From an uncultured Paracoccaceae bacterium (lineage in GTDB: Bacteria; Pseudomonadota; Alphaproteobacteria; Rhodobacterales; Rhodobacteraceae): a DNA stretch of 64,000 bases. The translations under genes and the position numbers were made by a program. Numbering within the stretch: position 1 is the stretch's first letter; each line of letters begins with the position of its first letter. Where the stretch lies: the NCBI GenBank assembly GCA_947496535.1, contig CANMDE010000001.1, positions 744,001 to 808,000 on the forward strand, in the 5' to 3' direction. Of the stretch, positions 62,578 to 64,000 are shown in pieces. The notes under the pieces are model-generated. The model was not told the DNA's origin. It saw only the letters and a list, made by a program, of their open reading frames with translations, and searched no databases.

Positions 62578-62934
62578 TTAGTCACCCGATGGGACAAGTG
62601 GTTCATTTCCACTTGATGGGGGCAGCAAGCTGTCACCCAGATCAGGCACTGTGCCGGTATCGTCACCCTCTTGGATTGGAACGCCCAGCTGATCCACGAC
62701 CGATGATCCGGCCGAATTTTCGGCTGCGATAAGGGTTAGTGCGATTGATGTGCAGATAAATGCTGCCGCCAGCATCCATGTGAACTTGGCCACCGCAGAA
62801 ACAGGTGGACGTCCACCCGATGTACCGCCACCACCGCCAATACCCAAACCGCCACCTTCGGACCGTTGTAACAGAACGGTTCCAATCAGGCTGAGCGCCA
62901 GAATTAGGTGTATGATAAGTACGACGTTTTCCAT
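62578..62934 (-). CDS. secG: Preprotein translocase subunit SecG
   Basis: A 118-residue protein with two membrane helices (VVLIIHLILALSLIGTVLLQ and AKFTWMLAAAFICTSIALTL) joined by the conserved glycine-rich loop RSEGGGLGIGGGGGTSGGRP. A Pro/Asp-rich tail follows, as in other alphaproteobacteria. It is an accessory part of the SecYEG channel. Confidence 0.95.
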   Translation of the reverse strand: MENVVLIIHLILALSLIGTVLLQRSEGGGLGIGGGGGTSGGRPPVSAVAKFTWMLAAAFICTSIALTLIAAENSAGSSVVDQLGVPIQEGDDTGTVPDLGDSLLPPSSGNEPLVPSGD

Positions 62935-63160
62935 GAAGGAAGGACCTGCGTTTACTGCGTTCGGGGGTATCTAAGACGTTGGGCGCAGCCCCGCAAGGGT
63001 GTATTGAAAAGACAACAGGGTGAATTCCATGTCAGCGCAGGCGGGAATAGGATTAGGTGATGTAGATACATGCGTTGATAGCCCGCCGTCGTCGGTGTGA
63101 CGTGGCAACATTGTTGTGTAGCGCGGGCGCTTTGAGCTTCTAGCTGTTGGTAATGACGTC

Positions 63161-63556
63161 CTAGGCGTCCACGTCATCCACATCGGCCTGGCCGCTCAGT
63201 TTGCGGCGCGCTATGGACCACGAGAGCCCGACCGCCAGTACGAGCGATAGTGCGACAATGGTAATCCAGGTGTTGATGGTTGGGTTGCTCAGGCTGATAA
63301 GCCCTTGATCAAACAGAACCCAAAGCAGTGTCGCGACAACGGCAAGGATCAGCACCATCCCGAACAAGCCGATGGATCGCAAGGACGCGCGGACATAGAT
63401 AATATAGCCAATCATCAGAACGAGCCCGAACAGCACAGTCATGGACAGGTTGGTTTGATAGTTGGTCATGCTCCAGCGAACAAAATTCAACTGTGTCGGG
63501 TTGTAGGTTGCTGCCAATAGAACAAACGCGAAAACCCAGCGAATAAGAAAACCCAT
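63161..63556 (-). CDS. DUF6524-family membrane protein
   Basis: A 131-residue protein with four hydrophobic helices (RWVFAFVLLAATYNPTQLNF, LSMTVLFGLVLMIGYIIYVR, SIGLFGMVLILAVVATLLWV, INTWITIVALSLVLAVGLSW) and an acidic tail, QADVDDVDA. It matches the DUF6524 pattern of marine alphaproteobacteria. Role unknown. It is divergent from purA. Confidence 0.8.
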   Translation of the reverse strand: MGFLIRWVFAFVLLAATYNPTQLNFVRWSMTNYQTNLSMTVLFGLVLMIGYIIYVRASLRSIGLFGMVLILAVVATLLWVLFDQGLISLSNPTINTWITIVALSLVLAVGLSWSIARRKLSGQADVDDVDA

Positions 63557-63695
63557 GCTTTTCCCCGAAAACTAAATTCGGTCCAACATGACCCGACGTG
63601 TTAGCGGCTGTCCAGAGGGCACCGGGCAAATTTGCGGTTTCGTTGCCGGGGGTGCGGGGATATAGGGGGCAACGGGATTCAGAGGATGTATATCA

Positions 63696-64000
63696 ATGGC
63701 AAATGTCGTGGTCGTTGGCGCCCAATGGGGTGACGAAGGCAAGGGTAAGATTGTGGACTGGCTGTCGGAACGCGCCGATGTGATTGCGCGGTTTCAGGGC
63801 GGTCACAATGCCGGCCATACACTGGTTATCGACAAGCAGGTCTACAAACTGCATGCGCTGCCCTCGGGCGTGGTGCGTGGCGGGAAGCTGTCGATCATCG
63901 GTAACGGCGTAGTGCTCGACCCGTGGCATTTGGTGAACGAGATCGAAACGCTGCGCGGGCAGGGGGTGGAGATCAATCCGAACACCCTGATGATCGCTGA
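63696..64000 (+). CDS. purA: Adenylosuccinate synthetase, N-terminal part (cut by window edge)
   Basis: From the ATG at 63696 the frame stays open to the right edge (101 codons). It reads [20 protein letters not shown], the GTP-binding and catalytic loop of PurA, then [13 protein letters not shown] with the catalytic His and [11 protein letters not shown]. It makes adenylosuccinate from IMP and aspartate. The remainder lies outside the window. Confidence 0.96.
   Translation, partial: MANVVVVGAQWGDEGKGKIVDWLSERADVIARFQGGHNAGHTLVIDKQVYKLHALPSGVVRGGKLSIIGNGVVLDPWHLVNEIETLRGQGVEINPNTLMIA

Overview
The window looks like chromosome of a Rhodobacterales (Roseobacter-group) alphaproteobacterium. Supporting signs are a VPLPA-CTERM protein, a choline-O-sulfate/choline-to-betaine locus with a choXWV transporter, a class I phaZ-phaC-phaP-phaR polyhydroxyalkanoate locus, ThyX instead of ThyA in this stretch, and the pyrG-secG-DUF6524-purA housekeeping block. 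The genus cannot be fixed from the sequence alone. No prophage, insertion sequence, CRISPR array or rRNA operon was seen; the only tRNA is tRNA-Glu(UUC).

Layout. 1-7.7 kb: the start of a guanine deaminase gene running off the left edge, then mgtE, 5-formyl-THF cyclo-ligase, a YmdB-like phosphoesterase, an SLC13 permease, yebC, an EamA transporter and an unknown membrane protein. 7.8-19.6 kb: osmoprotectant locus. choV and choW are separated from choX by 3.5 kb of unrelated cargo (VPLPA-CTERM protein, ATC-hydrolase-like gene, ridA with an in-frame stop, half-length LysR, GST). betI-betC-betB-betA runs divergently from choX, with a BetI-like operator between them. 19.7-26.3 kb: accessory patch with an unknown gene, a fossil of the betA 3' end, tRNA-Glu, recJ, a Slam-like outer-membrane protein, thyX and an unknown thyX-coupled gene. 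26.4-31.8 kb: cold-shock protein, Spx/ArsC-like protein, a complete bufferin-type copper RiPP operon (bufA-bufB-bufC-DoxX) and thrS. 31.8-34.8 kb: three tandem paralogous lipoprotein genes, the second and third each preceded by a decayed copy of the thrS 5' end, which shows local segmental duplication. 34.8-43.2 kb: MAPEG protein, ArsR-SRPBCC fusion, the queuosine operon queC-queD-queE-queF behind a preQ1-I riboswitch, an MFS transporter, alpha/beta hydrolases and a glyoxalase-related protein. 43.3-48.5 kb: PHA locus with three PhaR-type operators. 48.5-64 kb: a DegT-type aminotransferase, a GFA protein, a minus-strand cluster of polar-amino-acid/polyamine-type ABC transporter plus two glutamine-synthetase-family enzymes and a glutamine amidotransferase, then terB, rlmJ, mipA-like, a histidine phosphatase, pyrG, secG, a DUF6524 protein and the start of purA.

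How the genes work together. BetC, BetA and BetB convert choline sulfate to choline to betaine aldehyde to glycine betaine, with uptake by ChoXWV and control by BetI. QueC-F make preQ1, whose level is probably read by the riboswitch in front of queC. PhaC polymerises and PhaZ degrades PHA, PhaP coats granules, and PhaR probably represses through CTGC-N3/4-GCAG sites. BufB and BufC probably modify BufA into a copper-binding peptide.

The most interesting candidate system is the pairing of a Slam-type outer-membrane protein at 22.5 kb with the array of three small lipoproteins at 32-34.8 kb. Their GSATYEGSL / TADFADSTISG pattern resembles the barrel domain of TbpB-like, Slam-exported surface lipoproteins. 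This link is inferred from pattern and proximity only.
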